DNA of 16,132 bases from an uncultured Clostridia bacterium (GCA_934643825.1 CAKUCW010000048.1:1-16132); one strand, 5' to 3'. Positions 1-7,971 are shown, counted from the first letter of the stretch. Notes: generated from the letters alone by a model not told the origin. Translations and numbers: made by a program.

Positions 1-231
1 GGCTACATCGAGACCCCGCAGACTGCGCCGCTGCGTGAGCGTCAGGCGGACGGCAGCCGTCATCCGTTTGACCAGTTCATCATCTCCAAGACGCCTGCCG
101 CACGCTGGGGCAAGACGGAAGACCTTCAGGGTCCTGCCGTATTCCTTGCGTCCGATGCGTCTAACTTCGTCAACGGTCATATCCTCTACGTTGACGGCGG
201 TATCCTTGCCTATATCGGTAAGCAGCCGTAA
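1..231 (+). CDS. gno: Gluconate 5-dehydrogenase (SDR family), C-terminal part, truncated by window edge
   Basis: The reading frame is open from base 1 to a TAA at 229-231 and gives the last 76 residues of a short-chain dehydrogenase/reductase. The start and the catalytic Tyr-x-x-x-Lys lie outside the window. The visible part begins at the GYIxTP segment after the active site and includes the SRHPFDQFI, TPAARWG and GPAVFLASDAS segments, then the typical SDR C-terminal VDGG. I recall the ending ILAYIGKQP and these blocks from streptococcal gluconate 5-dehydrogenase, which interconverts D-gluconate and 5-ketogluconate with NAD(P). KduD (2-dehydro-3-deoxy-gluconate 5-dehydrogenase) is a close relative and the main alternative, but it lacks this tail. 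The protein would be cytosolic, in hexonate/uronate catabolism. A terminator follows within 50 bases, so this is the last gene of its operon. Confidence 0.88.
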   Translation, partial: GYIETPQTAPLRERQADGSRHPFDQFIISKTPAARWGKTEDLQGPAVFLASDASNFVNGHILYVDGGILAYIGKQP

Positions 232-275
232 GGAAAAATTAAATAATGATGGTTTAGAACCATCGTGAAATAGAG

Positions 276-312
276 AAAGGGTGCAGGGAACTCAGTTCCC
301 TGCACCCTTTTT
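276..312 (+). terminator. Intrinsic terminator between convergent genes
   Basis: A perfect 16-bp stem (276-291 with 295-310) with a three-base loop runs straight into a T-tract (308-312). It ends the gluconate dehydrogenase transcript. Read on the minus strand, the hairpin is followed by a T-rich stretch and could also end the convergent hydrolase transcript whose stop is at 346. A smaller 7-bp hairpin (248-254 with 258-264) lies just before it. Confidence 0.93.
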
Positions 313-345
313 CTGCTTCGCTGTTGTATAAGAAGGGGAGCGGTT

Positions 346-1122
346 TTAATCGGCGTGATCGTCTTTTTCCGCGAGGAAATCCTTGAGCTTCTGATCCGGT
401 GCGGAGTCTTCATCCTCGGGCAGGTGCAGGTCGATATGGTCGCCTGCCGCGTCGAGGGCGACGATACGCGTGAAAGGCGTTTCGCCGGTGACGGCAAAGC
501 GCATGGCGACATCGGGTCTGCCCTGAAAGTGCATCGGGATAAAGATCTTGGGCTTGACGGTCATGATGAAATAACCCGCGCCCGCGTCATACATACTGCC
601 CTGACGGGGATCGACAGGGAAGAATGCGACGTCGATCTTCTGCGAGGGGATCGGCGCGACGCAGTCATAAAACGCACGCTCGGCGGCTTCGATTTCCGTG
701 ATGGAGGATTCATCCCGCCAATGCCAGAGGTTCAAATCGCCGGCATGGAAAAGCGTGATGCCCGCAAAACGGACGAGGAAGGAAACGCCTTCATCCGTAG
801 AGCCATAGGCATGAACGGTGACTGAGCCGAACGTCTGTTCGTCGCCCGGGGACATGCGAACGCCGCGGTAAGGCTGAGGAATATCGAAACCGAGGATATA
901 GGTTGCGTCCGCTCCGCACAGGTCATAGACGGTCGGAGAAAAGTGGTCGTCATGGTGATGGCTGATCAGGACATACAGCTTACGAAAGCGGGAAAGGGTC
1001 TCCTTGTCGGGAAGCTTTCGCTGATCCGGCCCGGTTTCGCTTGCGTCAAAGAGCATGCCGATATCGCCCAGCGATACCAGAAAACCGCTTCCTCCCAAAT
1101 ATTCCACAGAGATGTCTTTCAT
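346..1122 (-). CDS. Metallo-beta-lactamase-fold hydrolase
   Basis: A 258-residue protein of the metallo-beta-lactamase superfamily. The metal-binding motif HHHDDH (HxHxDH pattern) is at residues 55-60, followed by His126 and Asp128 in LFHAGD and His198 in IPMHFQ, which complete a two-metal site. The fold begins with the typical strand (VEYLGGSGFLV, LFDAS). The frame is open upstream to 1209, but I chose the ATG at 1120-1122 because an AAAGGAGT ribosome binding site sits about 8 bases upstream and the conserved fold starts there. The best guess is a cytosolic hydrolase of the UlaG-like/Zn-dependent type (Lactamase_B_3-like); the substrate cannot be read from the sequence. It lies downstream of the ABC-F gene on the same strand but has its own promoter-like sequence. 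A role in drug inactivation is possible but not shown. Confidence 0.85.
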   Translation of the reverse strand: MKDISVEYLGGSGFLVSLGDIGMLFDASETGPDQRKLPDKETLSRFRKLYVLISHHHDDHFSPTVYDLCGADATYILGFDIPQPYRGVRMSPGDEQTFGSVTVHAYGSTDEGVSFLVRFAGITLFHAGDLNLWHWRDESSITEIEAAERAFYDCVAPIPSQKIDVAFFPVDPRQGSMYDAGAGYFIMTVKPKIFIPMHFQGRPDVAMRFAVTGETPFTRIVALDAAGDHIDLHLPEDEDSAPDQKLKDFLAEKDDHAD

Positions 1123-1181
1123 CGCCAGATGCACTCCTTTCCGGATACGGACATGCGCTGTCCGAGAACCTAACTCCTTCC

Positions 1182-1209
1182 ATTTTAACCATTTTTTCCC
1201 ACTTGTCAA
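1182..1209 (-). promoter_or_regulatory. Promoter of the metallo-hydrolase gene
   Basis: Reading the minus strand, TTGACA (1209-1204), a 16-base spacer and TAAAAT (1187-1182) form a good sigma-A type promoter. It lies about 60 bases upstream of the hydrolase start codon. A small hairpin (CGGACA/TGTCCG) lies in the short leader. This argues that the gene is not wholly dependent on read-through from the ABC-F gene. Confidence 0.6.
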
Positions 1210-1302
1210 TTATTTTAGGGTAAATTTCTCCACTTATACTCCATTATAAAACGCAAAATGGACAAAAACGAGTCGGTAAGCCCCACTTCATGTCTGATTC
1301 TG

Positions 1303-2844
<1,542 letters not shown>

Positions 2845-2858
2845 AGAAACTCCTTATC

Positions 2859-2892
2859 AAAAAAACCGTCTTCGGTTTCTGCCGAAGACGGT
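2859..2892 (-). terminator. Attenuator-type terminator just upstream of the ABC-F gene
   Basis: On the minus strand a perfect 11-bp stem (2892-2882 with 2875-2865), with a six-base loop, is followed by six more T residues (2864-2859). It ends only three bases before the AAGGAG ribosome binding site (2855-2850) of the ABC-F gene. Any transcript starting at the promoter at 3187-3215 must pass it, so it can only serve as a regulated terminator in the leader. Confidence 0.88.
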
Positions 2893-3115
2893 CTTTGCGC
2901 ATATCGACAGATGTCGATCAGAGATCAAAGCGCATCGCCATTTGGAAACATATGGGCGAAAAACGACCTGAATCAACCTGAAAACGATCTTCTGAAAAGA
3001 ACTGCGCAAGAGGTTTCCGCTTTGACAGACAAACCGAAACAAGCCCGCCATTCTGCGTGCTTTTTTGTCCGTAAAAACAGAAATCACTTGCGCATGCTCC
3101 GATATTCACCCTTTC

Positions 3116-3174
3116 AAAAAGCCAAGAGCCTCGGGTTCTTGGCGGAGGGAATCAGGCAAAGGCTCAATCCCTCC
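3116..3174 (-). terminator. Early leader hairpin pair with T-tract (possible first attenuator)
   Basis: On the minus strand a 7-bp hairpin (3174-3168 with 3150-3144, loop of 17) abuts a second hairpin (7 bp, 3143-3137 with 3127-3121, plus an inner CC/GG). Five T residues follow (3120-3116). The T-tract exists only for minus-strand transcription. The loop segment GAGCCT (3165-3160) is complementary to AGGCTC (3131-3126) in the terminator, giving an alternative pairing that could act as antiterminator. Confidence 0.55.
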
Positions 3175-3186
3175 CGTTTGAATCCA

Positions 3187-3215
3187 AACATAGCACACCG
3201 TTTAGCATTTGTCAA
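3187..3215 (-). promoter_or_regulatory. Promoter of the ABC-F gene
   Basis: Reading the minus strand, TTGACA (3215-3210), a 17-base spacer and TATGTT (3192-3187) form a near-consensus sigma-A promoter. The predicted transcription start is near 3180, giving a leader of about 335 nt before the ABC-F start codon. The -35 element lies inside the imperfect palindrome TTTGcttgaCAAA (3220-3208), which could be an operator. Confidence 0.85.
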
Positions 3216-3217
3216 GC

Positions 3218-3254
3218 AAATTGTGTTCTTTGATAAGATGACCGCACACAATTT
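3218..3254. promoter_or_regulatory. Inverted repeat between divergent promoters, candidate operator
   Basis: AAATTGTGT (3218-3226) and ACACAATTT (3246-3254) are perfect 9-bp inverted copies separated by 19 bases. They lie exactly between the -35 boxes of the ABC-F promoter (minus) and the marR promoter (plus). The position suits a regulator that controls both directions, most simply the adjacent MarR protein, but no binding is shown. Confidence 0.45.
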
Positions 3255-3269
3255 TGTCGCCTTTGTTTG

Positions 3270-3298
3270 TTGACACTTTTTTGTATCCTCCGTATAAT
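3270..3298 (+). promoter_or_regulatory. Consensus promoter of the marR-exporter operon
   Basis: TTGACA (3270-3275), a 17-base spacer and TATAAT (3293-3298) match the sigma-A consensus at all 12 positions. The expected transcript start is near 3305, about 25 bases before the GTG start of the MarR gene. Such a strong core promoter normally needs repression, consistent with the autoregulating MarR protein it encodes. Confidence 0.93.
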
Positions 3299-3330
3299 AA
3301 CTCACAGTGTTAGCAAAAAGGAGGAATAGC

Positions 3331-3828
3331 GTGATTGGGAATGCGGAGCTGACGGAAGAATTGGTTCGTCTGCTCGATGAATATCCGCGGGAAGCGCGGG
3401 ATAATCGGTTCAGCTCGACCCTGCGCGGCGAGATGGCGGTGATGCGGCTTCTGCATAACAGCCGACAAAAGATGACCGCGGGAGAGCTGAGCAGCAGGCT
3501 GGATATGACGACCTCGCGCATTGCCGCCGTGCTGGGCAGCCTTCAAAAGAAGGGTTTATTGGAGCGCGAGAGCGATGAAGAAGACAGGCGGCGCGTGATG
3601 GTGTCCCTGACGGAAGCGGGCGATCGGCTTTGCGAAAAGAGAAAGCGGCATTTCATGAGCAAAACATCGAAGATGCTCGCCATGCTCGGAGAGGATGCGC
3701 CGACGTTTGTTCATCTCCTCGGACGCGTGTTTGAAATCACGTCGTCCCCGGAGTTCAGGCAGGATGACTGCATAGAAGAAGACTGCATAGAAACAGAAAG
3801 CACAAAAAAGGAGGATTCGAATGGCTGA
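3331..3828 (+). CDS. MarR-family transcriptional regulator
   Basis: A 165-residue winged-helix protein. The recognition region runs from about residue 48 to 72 (MTAGELSSRLDM then TSRIAAVLGSLQKKGLLER), and the beta wing has the MarR-type DEEDRRRVMVSLTEAG (81-97). I chose the GTG at 3331 over an upstream in-frame GTG (3307) because AAGGAGG lies six bases before it and 3307 is almost at the predicted transcript start. MarR proteins bind DNA as dimers and usually repress their own operon until a toxic ligand binds. The stop overlaps the start of the first exporter gene by eight bases, so translation is probably coupled. The C-terminal tail is acidic and contains a 15-base tandem repeat encoding DCIEE/DCIET (residues 147-156), outside the MarR fold. 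Confidence 0.9.
   Translation: MIGNAELTEELVRLLDEYPREARDNRFSSTLRGEMAVMRLLHNSRQKMTAGELSSRLDMTTSRIAAVLGSLQKKGLLERESDEEDRRRVMVSLTEAGDRLCEKRKRHFMSKTSKMLAMLGEDAPTFVHLLGRVFEITSSPEFRQDDCIEEDCIETESTKKEDSNG
3766..3795 (+). repeat. 15-bp tandem repeat in the marR 3' end
   Basis: Two adjacent 15-base units share their first 12 bases (GACTGCATAGAA) and encode DCIEE then DCIET in the acidic tail of the MarR protein. It looks like a recent in-frame slippage duplication. Confidence 0.85.
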
Positions 3829-5623
3829 AGAAAAAAAGACCGGCGGGAAAAAGCACATCACCGGTGCGCGGATTGCGAAGGAAGTTCGGCAATACAAAAA
3901 AGATGTGTTCCTCTCGCCGATGTATACGACGTTCTGCGTCATTCTTGAAATTTTGATTCCGTATTTGACCGCATCCATCATCGACAAGGGCATTGCCGTC
4001 GGCGATATGGGACATGTTGCCCGCATCGGCGCACTGATGGCAGTGATGGCGGTGCTGGCGATGTTCTGCGGCATGCGTGCCGGCATACACAGCGCACGTG
4101 CCAGCACGGGTCTGGCGAGCAACCTGCGCGAATCTATGTTCGCCCGCATTCAGGATTACTCGTTTTCCAATATCGATAAGTTTTCAACCGCGGGTCTGGT
4201 TACGCGGCTGACGACCGACGTGACCAACATTCAGAACGCGTTTCAGATGCTGCTGATGATCTGCACGCGTTCCCCGGTGACGCTGATCGTCGCGCTGTTC
4301 ATGGCGTTTTCCATCAGCGCGAAGCTGTCGCTGATTTTCCTTGTGGCAATGGCGTTTTTGGCGGTCATGCTCGTCATCTTCATCCCCAAGGCGATGGGCT
4401 ACTTCAAACAGATGTTCAAGAAGTATGACAAGGTGAACGGCGTTGTCAAGGAGAACGTCGGCGCGATCCGCGTGGTCAAGGCGTTTGTCCGCGAAGATTA
4501 TGAGGATCAGAAGTTCAGCGATGCGGCGGGCGAGCTTTTCCAGAACTCGATTTCCGCCGAGCGCATCATCTCCTTCTCCATGCCGATCATGCAGCTGACG
4601 GTATACAGCTGCATTCTGCTCATCAGCTGGTTCGGCGCGAAGATGATCGTGAACCAGACCGGCTTGACGACCGGCGAGCTGACGAGCCTGCTCTCCTACG
4701 TCATGAACATCCTGATGAGCCTGATGATGCTTTCGATGGTGTTCGTCATGGTCACGCAGTCCGCGGCGGCGGCTCAGCGCATTGAAGAAGTGCTGGAGGA
4801 GCAGCCGGACATCACCAGCCCGGAAAACGCCGTCAAGAACGTCAAGGATGGCTCCGTTGACTTTGAGCATGTGACCTTTGCGTATCAGCAGCGCAGCGGC
4901 AAGCCGGTGCTGAGCGATATCAATCTACATATCAAGTCCGGCGAAACCATCGGCATCATGGGCGGCACGGGCTCCTCCAAGACCAGCCTGGTCAGCCTGA
5001 TTTCCCGCCTGTATGACGCGACGGAGGGAAGCGTGCGCGTAGGCGGCGAGGACGTCCGCCGATATGACGTCGAAAGCCTGCGCGACGCGGTTTCCGTCGT
5101 CCTGCAGAACAACGTGCTGTTCTCCGGCACGATTTATGACAACCTGCGCTGGGGCGACGAAAACGCGACGGACGAGGAATGTCAGGAGGCGTGCCGTCTG
5201 GCGTGCGCGGACGAGTTCATCGAGCGTTTTCCGGAAAAGTACAACACCTATATCGAGCGCGGCGGCACCAACGTATCCGGCGGACAGAAGCAGCGCCTGT
5301 GCATTGCCCGTGCCCTGCTCAAGAAGCCGAAGGTGCTCATTCTGGATGACTCCACCAGCGCGGTCGATACCGCGACGGATGCGAAGATTCGCGAGGCGAT
5401 GCGCACGCATATTCCCGGAACGACCAAGATCATCATCGCGCAGCGCATTTCCTCCATTCAGGATGCGGATCGCGTGCTGGTGCTGGATAACGGACGGGTC
5501 AACGCGTTTGATACGCCTGAAAACCTGCTGAAGACGAACGCCATCTATCAGGAAGTCTACAACAGTCAGGTTGGAAACGGCGGCGGCGACTTCGACGAAG
5601 CCGCAATGAAAGGGGGCGATTGA
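3821..5623 (+). CDS. Heterodimeric ABC exporter subunit with degenerate ATP site (multidrug type)
   Basis: A 600-residue half-transporter: a six-helix transmembrane domain (about 30-310) fused to an ABC ATPase (about 345-585). Walker A is GGTGSSKTS (381-389) and the signature VSGGQ (485-489) is canonical. The Walker B motif LILDD has Asp510 where the catalytic Glu should be, and the H-loop has Gln541 in AQRISS instead of His. This is the pattern of the non-catalytic subunit of heterodimeric exporters such as BmrC/BmrD or TM287/288. Its own signature completes the active site of the partner encoded next. AAGGAGG lies six bases before the ATG. Being under a MarR regulator, it probably exports drugs or other toxic hydrophobic compounds through the cytoplasmic membrane. 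A lipid or peptide substrate cannot be excluded. Confidence 0.92.
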   Translation: MAEEKKTGGKKHITGARIAKEVRQYKKDVFLSPMYTTFCVILEILIPYLTASIIDKGIAVGDMGHVARIGALMAVMAVLAMFCGMRAGIHSARASTGLASNLRESMFARIQDYSFSNIDKFSTAGLVTRLTTDVTNIQNAFQMLLMICTRSPVTLIVALFMAFSISAKLSLIFLVAMAFLAVMLVIFIPKAMGYFKQMFKKYDKVNGVVKENVGAIRVVKAFVREDYEDQKFSDAAGELFQNSISAERIISFSMPIMQLTVYSCILLISWFGAKMIVNQTGLTTGELTSLLSYVMNILMSLMMLSMVFVMVTQSAAAAQRIEEVLEEQPDITSPENAVKNVKDGSVDFEHVTFAYQQRSGKPVLSDINLHIKSGETIGIMGGTGSSKTSLVSLISRLYDATEGSVRVGGEDVRRYDVESLRDAVSVVLQNNVLFSGTIYDNLRWGDENATDEECQEACRLACADEFIERFPEKYNTYIERGGTNVSGGQKQRLCIARALLKKPKVLILDDSTSAVDTATDAKIREAMRTHIPGTTKIIIAQRISSIQDADRVLVLDNGRVNAFDTPENLLKTNAIYQEVYNSQVGNGGGDFDEAAMKGGD

Positions 5624-7527
5624 TGATGGTGGGACGCAACAGAAACGCCGGAAAGCCCGGCGCAAAGAACCCCGGAAAGACGCTCAAACGCATCTTTGCC
5701 GAGGTGATGAGCCGATATAAATTCCACTGCATCGCCGTCGTCATCTGCCTGATGGCAAGCGCCGTCGCCAATGTATACGGCACGATGTTCATGCAGCGGC
5801 TGATCGATGACTACATCACCCCGATGATGGGTCAGCCCAATCCGGATTTCGGCCCGATGGGCAAGGCTGTCCTCAGCGTGGCGGCGGTCTATATCCTCGG
5901 CGCGTTTTGCAGCTGGCTGTACAATTACCTGATGATCTTCGTATCGCAGGGCACGCTCAAAAATCTGCGCGTCAAGCTCTTCTCCAAGATGGAGCGCCTG
6001 CCGATCAAGTATTTTGATACCCATGCGCACGGCGATATCATGAGCGTTTATACCAACGATATCGATACCATGCGCCAGATGATCTCCCAGTCGATGCCCC
6101 AGCTGATTTCCAGCGTTGTCACCATCGTGAGCATCGTGGTTTCGATGATCATTCTGAATGTGCCGCTGCTCATCGTCACGCTGTTCATGGTCACGACCAC
6201 GATGACGCTTTCCGTGAAGCGCATCAAGAATGCGGGACGGTTCTTCGTTCAGCAGCAGACCGACTTGGGCAAGGTCAACGGCTACATCGAAGAGATGATG
6301 GATGGACAGAAGGTCGTCAAGGTTTTCTGCCACGAGAAGGAGAACTTTGAAGGGTTTAAGGCGCTGAATGATGCCCTGCGCGAGAGCGCATACAGCGCAA
6401 ACCGCATCGCGAACACCATCATGCCGCTGACCATGGCGATGGGCAACCTGAGCTATGTGCTTTGCGCGGTCGTCGGCGGTCTGCTGGCGACGAACGGATA
6501 CCTCGGGCTGACCATCGGCACGCTGGTTTCCTTCCTGACGCTCAACAAGAGCTTCAACCAGCCGATCAACCAGGTTTCTCAGCAGTCCAATTCCATCATC
6601 ATGGCGCTGGCGGGCGCGGAGCGCGTCTTTGCCCTGCTGGATGAAAAGCCGGAGGTGGACGACGGCTATGTGACCCTCGTCAACGCGAAGCGGGAAAATG
6701 ACGGCAGCCTCACCGAGTGCAAAGAGCGCACCGGCTTGTGGGCGTGGAAATACACGCACAAGGATACGGGCGAAACGGAGTACCGCGAGCTTAAAGGCGA
6801 TATCGTCATGGATGACGTGGATTTCGGCTATTCGGATGACAAACTGGTGCTGCATGACATCAAGCTCTACGCGACGCCGGGTCAGAAGATCGCGTTCGTC
6901 GGTTCTACCGGCGCAGGCAAGACGACCATCACCAACCTCATCAACCGGTTCTACGATATTCAGGATGGCAAGATCCGTTACGACGGCATCAACATCAACA
7001 AGATCAAGAAGGACGACCTGCGCCGCTCGCTGGGCATCGTGCTTCAGGATACGCATCTGTTTACCGGAACGGTGATGGAGAATATCCGTTACGGCAGACT
7101 GGATGCGACGGATGAGGAATGCATCGAGGCGGCAAAGCTCGCCAACGCGGATGGATTCATCACCCGTCTGCCGGATGGCTACAACACCATGCTCAAGGGC
7201 GACGGCGGAAACCTGTCGCAGGGTCAGCGCCAGCTGCTTGCCATTGCGCGTGCGGCGGTTGCCGATCCGCCCGTGCTGATTCTGGATGAAGCGACCAGCT
7301 CGATCGATACCCGCACCGAATCGCTCGTTCAGGCGGGCATGGATTCCCTGATGAAGGGACGCACGACGTTCGTCATCGCGCATCGCCTGTCCACCGTTCG
7401 CAACAGTGACTGCATCATGGTTCTTGAACAGGGACGCATCATCGAGCGCGGTACGCATGATGAGCTGATCGCTCAGCATGGCAAGTATTATCAGCTCTAT
7501 ACCGGCGACTTTGAGGAGAATGATTGA
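5623..7527 (+). CDS. Heterodimeric ABC exporter subunit with catalytic ATP site (multidrug type)
   Basis: A 634-residue half-transporter that pairs with the preceding gene product. The transmembrane domain spans about 33-320 and the ATPase about 393-630. Walker A is GSTGAGKTT (427-435), Walker B LILDE carries the catalytic Glu556, and the H-loop His587 is in AHRLST. Its signature is LSQGQ (531-535) instead of LSGGQ, so the degenerate site uses this motif. An extra segment of about 45 residues (345-390, around GLWAWKY) sits between the membrane and ATPase domains and is known in the larger subunit of such Bacillota exporters. ATG 5623 overlaps the stop of the first subunit (TGATG), with AGGGGG upstream; a second ATG at 5626 is equally possible. 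Overlap implies coupled, equal synthesis. Confidence 0.92.
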   Translation: MMVGRNRNAGKPGAKNPGKTLKRIFAEVMSRYKFHCIAVVICLMASAVANVYGTMFMQRLIDDYITPMMGQPNPDFGPMGKAVLSVAAVYILGAFCSWLYNYLMIFVSQGTLKNLRVKLFSKMERLPIKYFDTHAHGDIMSVYTNDIDTMRQMISQSMPQLISSVVTIVSIVVSMIILNVPLLIVTLFMVTTTMTLSVKRIKNAGRFFVQQQTDLGKVNGYIEEMMDGQKVVKVFCHEKENFEGFKALNDALRESAYSANRIANTIMPLTMAMGNLSYVLCAVVGGLLATNGYLGLTIGTLVSFLTLNKSFNQPINQVSQQSNSIIMALAGAERVFALLDEKPEVDDGYVTLVNAKRENDGSLTECKERTGLWAWKYTHKDTGETEYRELKGDIVMDDVDFGYSDDKLVLHDIKLYATPGQKIAFVGSTGAGKTTITNLINRFYDIQDGKIRYDGININKIKKDDLRRSLGIVLQDTHLFTGTVMENIRYGRLDATDEECIEAAKLANADGFITRLPDGYNTMLKGDGGNLSQGQRQLLAIARAAVADPPVLILDEATSSIDTRTESLVQAGMDSLMKGRTTFVIAHRLSTVRNSDCIMVLEQGRIIERGTHDELIAQHGKYYQLYTGDFEEND

Positions 7528-7655
7528 TCCTGATCTCAAAAGAAATCGGCTTGCGGACGAAAAACGGAAACGGGTTTGCATGGCAAGACATGTATTCAGA
7601 TGTAAAATAGGATAAATTCATGCTGCTCGGGGCTGTTAAGCTAACAACACCGATC

Positions 7656-7785
7656 TTTCAAGAATAAAACGAAGTATTTGCGCCCGAAGGTTTCCAAAGG
7701 GCGAGCGGAAAGCCCTTTGGTAGGGCGATGGGGCAAAGCCCCATATCCCAAAATGCTTAGGTGTTTGTTTCTTGAAATGTTCGGG
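7656..7785. other. Folded intergenic element (closing stem, two GC-rich hairpins, possible pseudoknot)
   Basis: TTTCAAGAA (7656-7664) pairs with TTCTTGAAA (7769-7777). Inside, AAGTATTT (7672-7679) pairs with AAATGCTT (7751-7758, one G-U). Inside that are a 9-bp hairpin (7694-7702 with 7712-7720) and a second hairpin of ATGGGGC/GCCCCAT (7728-7734, 7738-7744, loop AAA) clamped by GGG/CCC (7723-7725, 7747-7749). CCCGAA (7683-7688) in the junction is complementary to TTCGGG (7780-7785) just outside the closing stem, which would form a pseudoknot. It could be a structured 3' UTR or small RNA, or a palindromic repeat element; no protein is encoded. It begins about 130 bases after the exporter operon. 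Confidence 0.6.
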
Positions 7786-7788
7786 TTT

Positions 7789-7807
7789 AAGCTTGACAGC
7801 TTTTTTT
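7789..7807 (+). terminator. Weak terminator-like hairpin after the folded element
   Basis: AAGCT (7789-7793) and AGCTT (7798-7802) form a 5-bp stem with a TGAC loop, running into seven T residues (7801-7807). The stem is short, so termination would be partial. It may end read-through from the exporter operon or a small RNA containing the folded element. Confidence 0.4.
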
Positions 7808-7816
7808 ATGCAGAGA

Positions 7817-7882
7817 GTTGCAAAAAATCGCCCACATGGACAGAACTTGGGTGTTTTGCGGACTGCGGCGGAGGTGAGGGCA
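7817..7882. repeat. Dispersed intergenic repeat, copy A
   Basis: This stretch aligns without gaps to 16067-16132 at the right end of the window. I count about 44 of 60 identical bases over 7821-7880, most differences being transitions. The best conserved blocks are AAAATCGCCC (7824-7833) and GGCGGAGGTGA (7867-7877). Both copies sit a short distance after a T-tract in an intergenic region. The ORFs here on either strand look spurious. Confidence 0.65.
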
Positions 7883-7899
7883 GGCTCAGCCTGCTTTTT
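7880..7899 (+). terminator. Terminator-like hairpin at the end of repeat copy A
   Basis: GCAGGC (7880-7885) and GCCTGC (7889-7894) form a 6-bp GC-rich stem with loop TCA, followed by five T residues (7895-7899). It probably ends upstream transcription just before the promoter at 7903. Confidence 0.65.
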
Positions 7900-7902
7900 A
7901 AC

Positions 7903-7931
7903 TTTACAGAGTTGTTGAAAACATCTATAAT
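7903..7931 (+). promoter_or_regulatory. Promoter of the membrane protein-araC operon
   Basis: TTTACA (7903-7908), a 17-base spacer and TATAAT (7926-7931) form a strong sigma-A promoter, with an expected start near 7938. It leaves a leader of about 140 bases before the ATG at 8077. Confidence 0.83.
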
Positions 7932-7942
7932 GGAAGATGAAA

Positions 7943-7961
7943 ATATTGCAGATTGCAATAT
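7943..7961 (+). promoter_or_regulatory. Palindrome just downstream of the promoter, candidate operator
   Basis: ATATTGCA (7943-7950) and TGCAATAT (7954-7961) are a perfect 8-bp inverted repeat with a three-base centre. It begins about five bases after the expected transcript start, where repressors commonly bind. It could also be an mRNA hairpin. Confidence 0.5.
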
Positions 7962-7971
7962 CTGATCCGGA

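Noticed and set aside
1123..1160. 11-codon upstream ORF ending in ATGA at the hydrolase start
   Set aside because: The frame exists on the minus strand, but its ATG has no Shine-Dalgarno at a workable distance, so translation is not supported.
3100..3192. T-box or amino-acid-type leader upstream of the ABC-F gene
   Set aside because: I found no AGGGUGGNACCGCG-like T-box sequence and no run of identical codons in a leader ORF.
5566..7581. 671-codon open frame on the minus strand over the exporter genes
   Set aside because: It runs antisense to the conserved ABC exporter subunits. Its His/Asp/Arg-rich product is typical of a shadow frame in GC-rich coding DNA.
7656..7785. CRISPR array or known riboswitch
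   Set aside because: There are no regularly spaced direct repeats. The hairpins are two different sequences, and no conserved core of a T-box, SAM, TPP or similar riboswitch is recognisable. No downstream gene is placed to be controlled directly.
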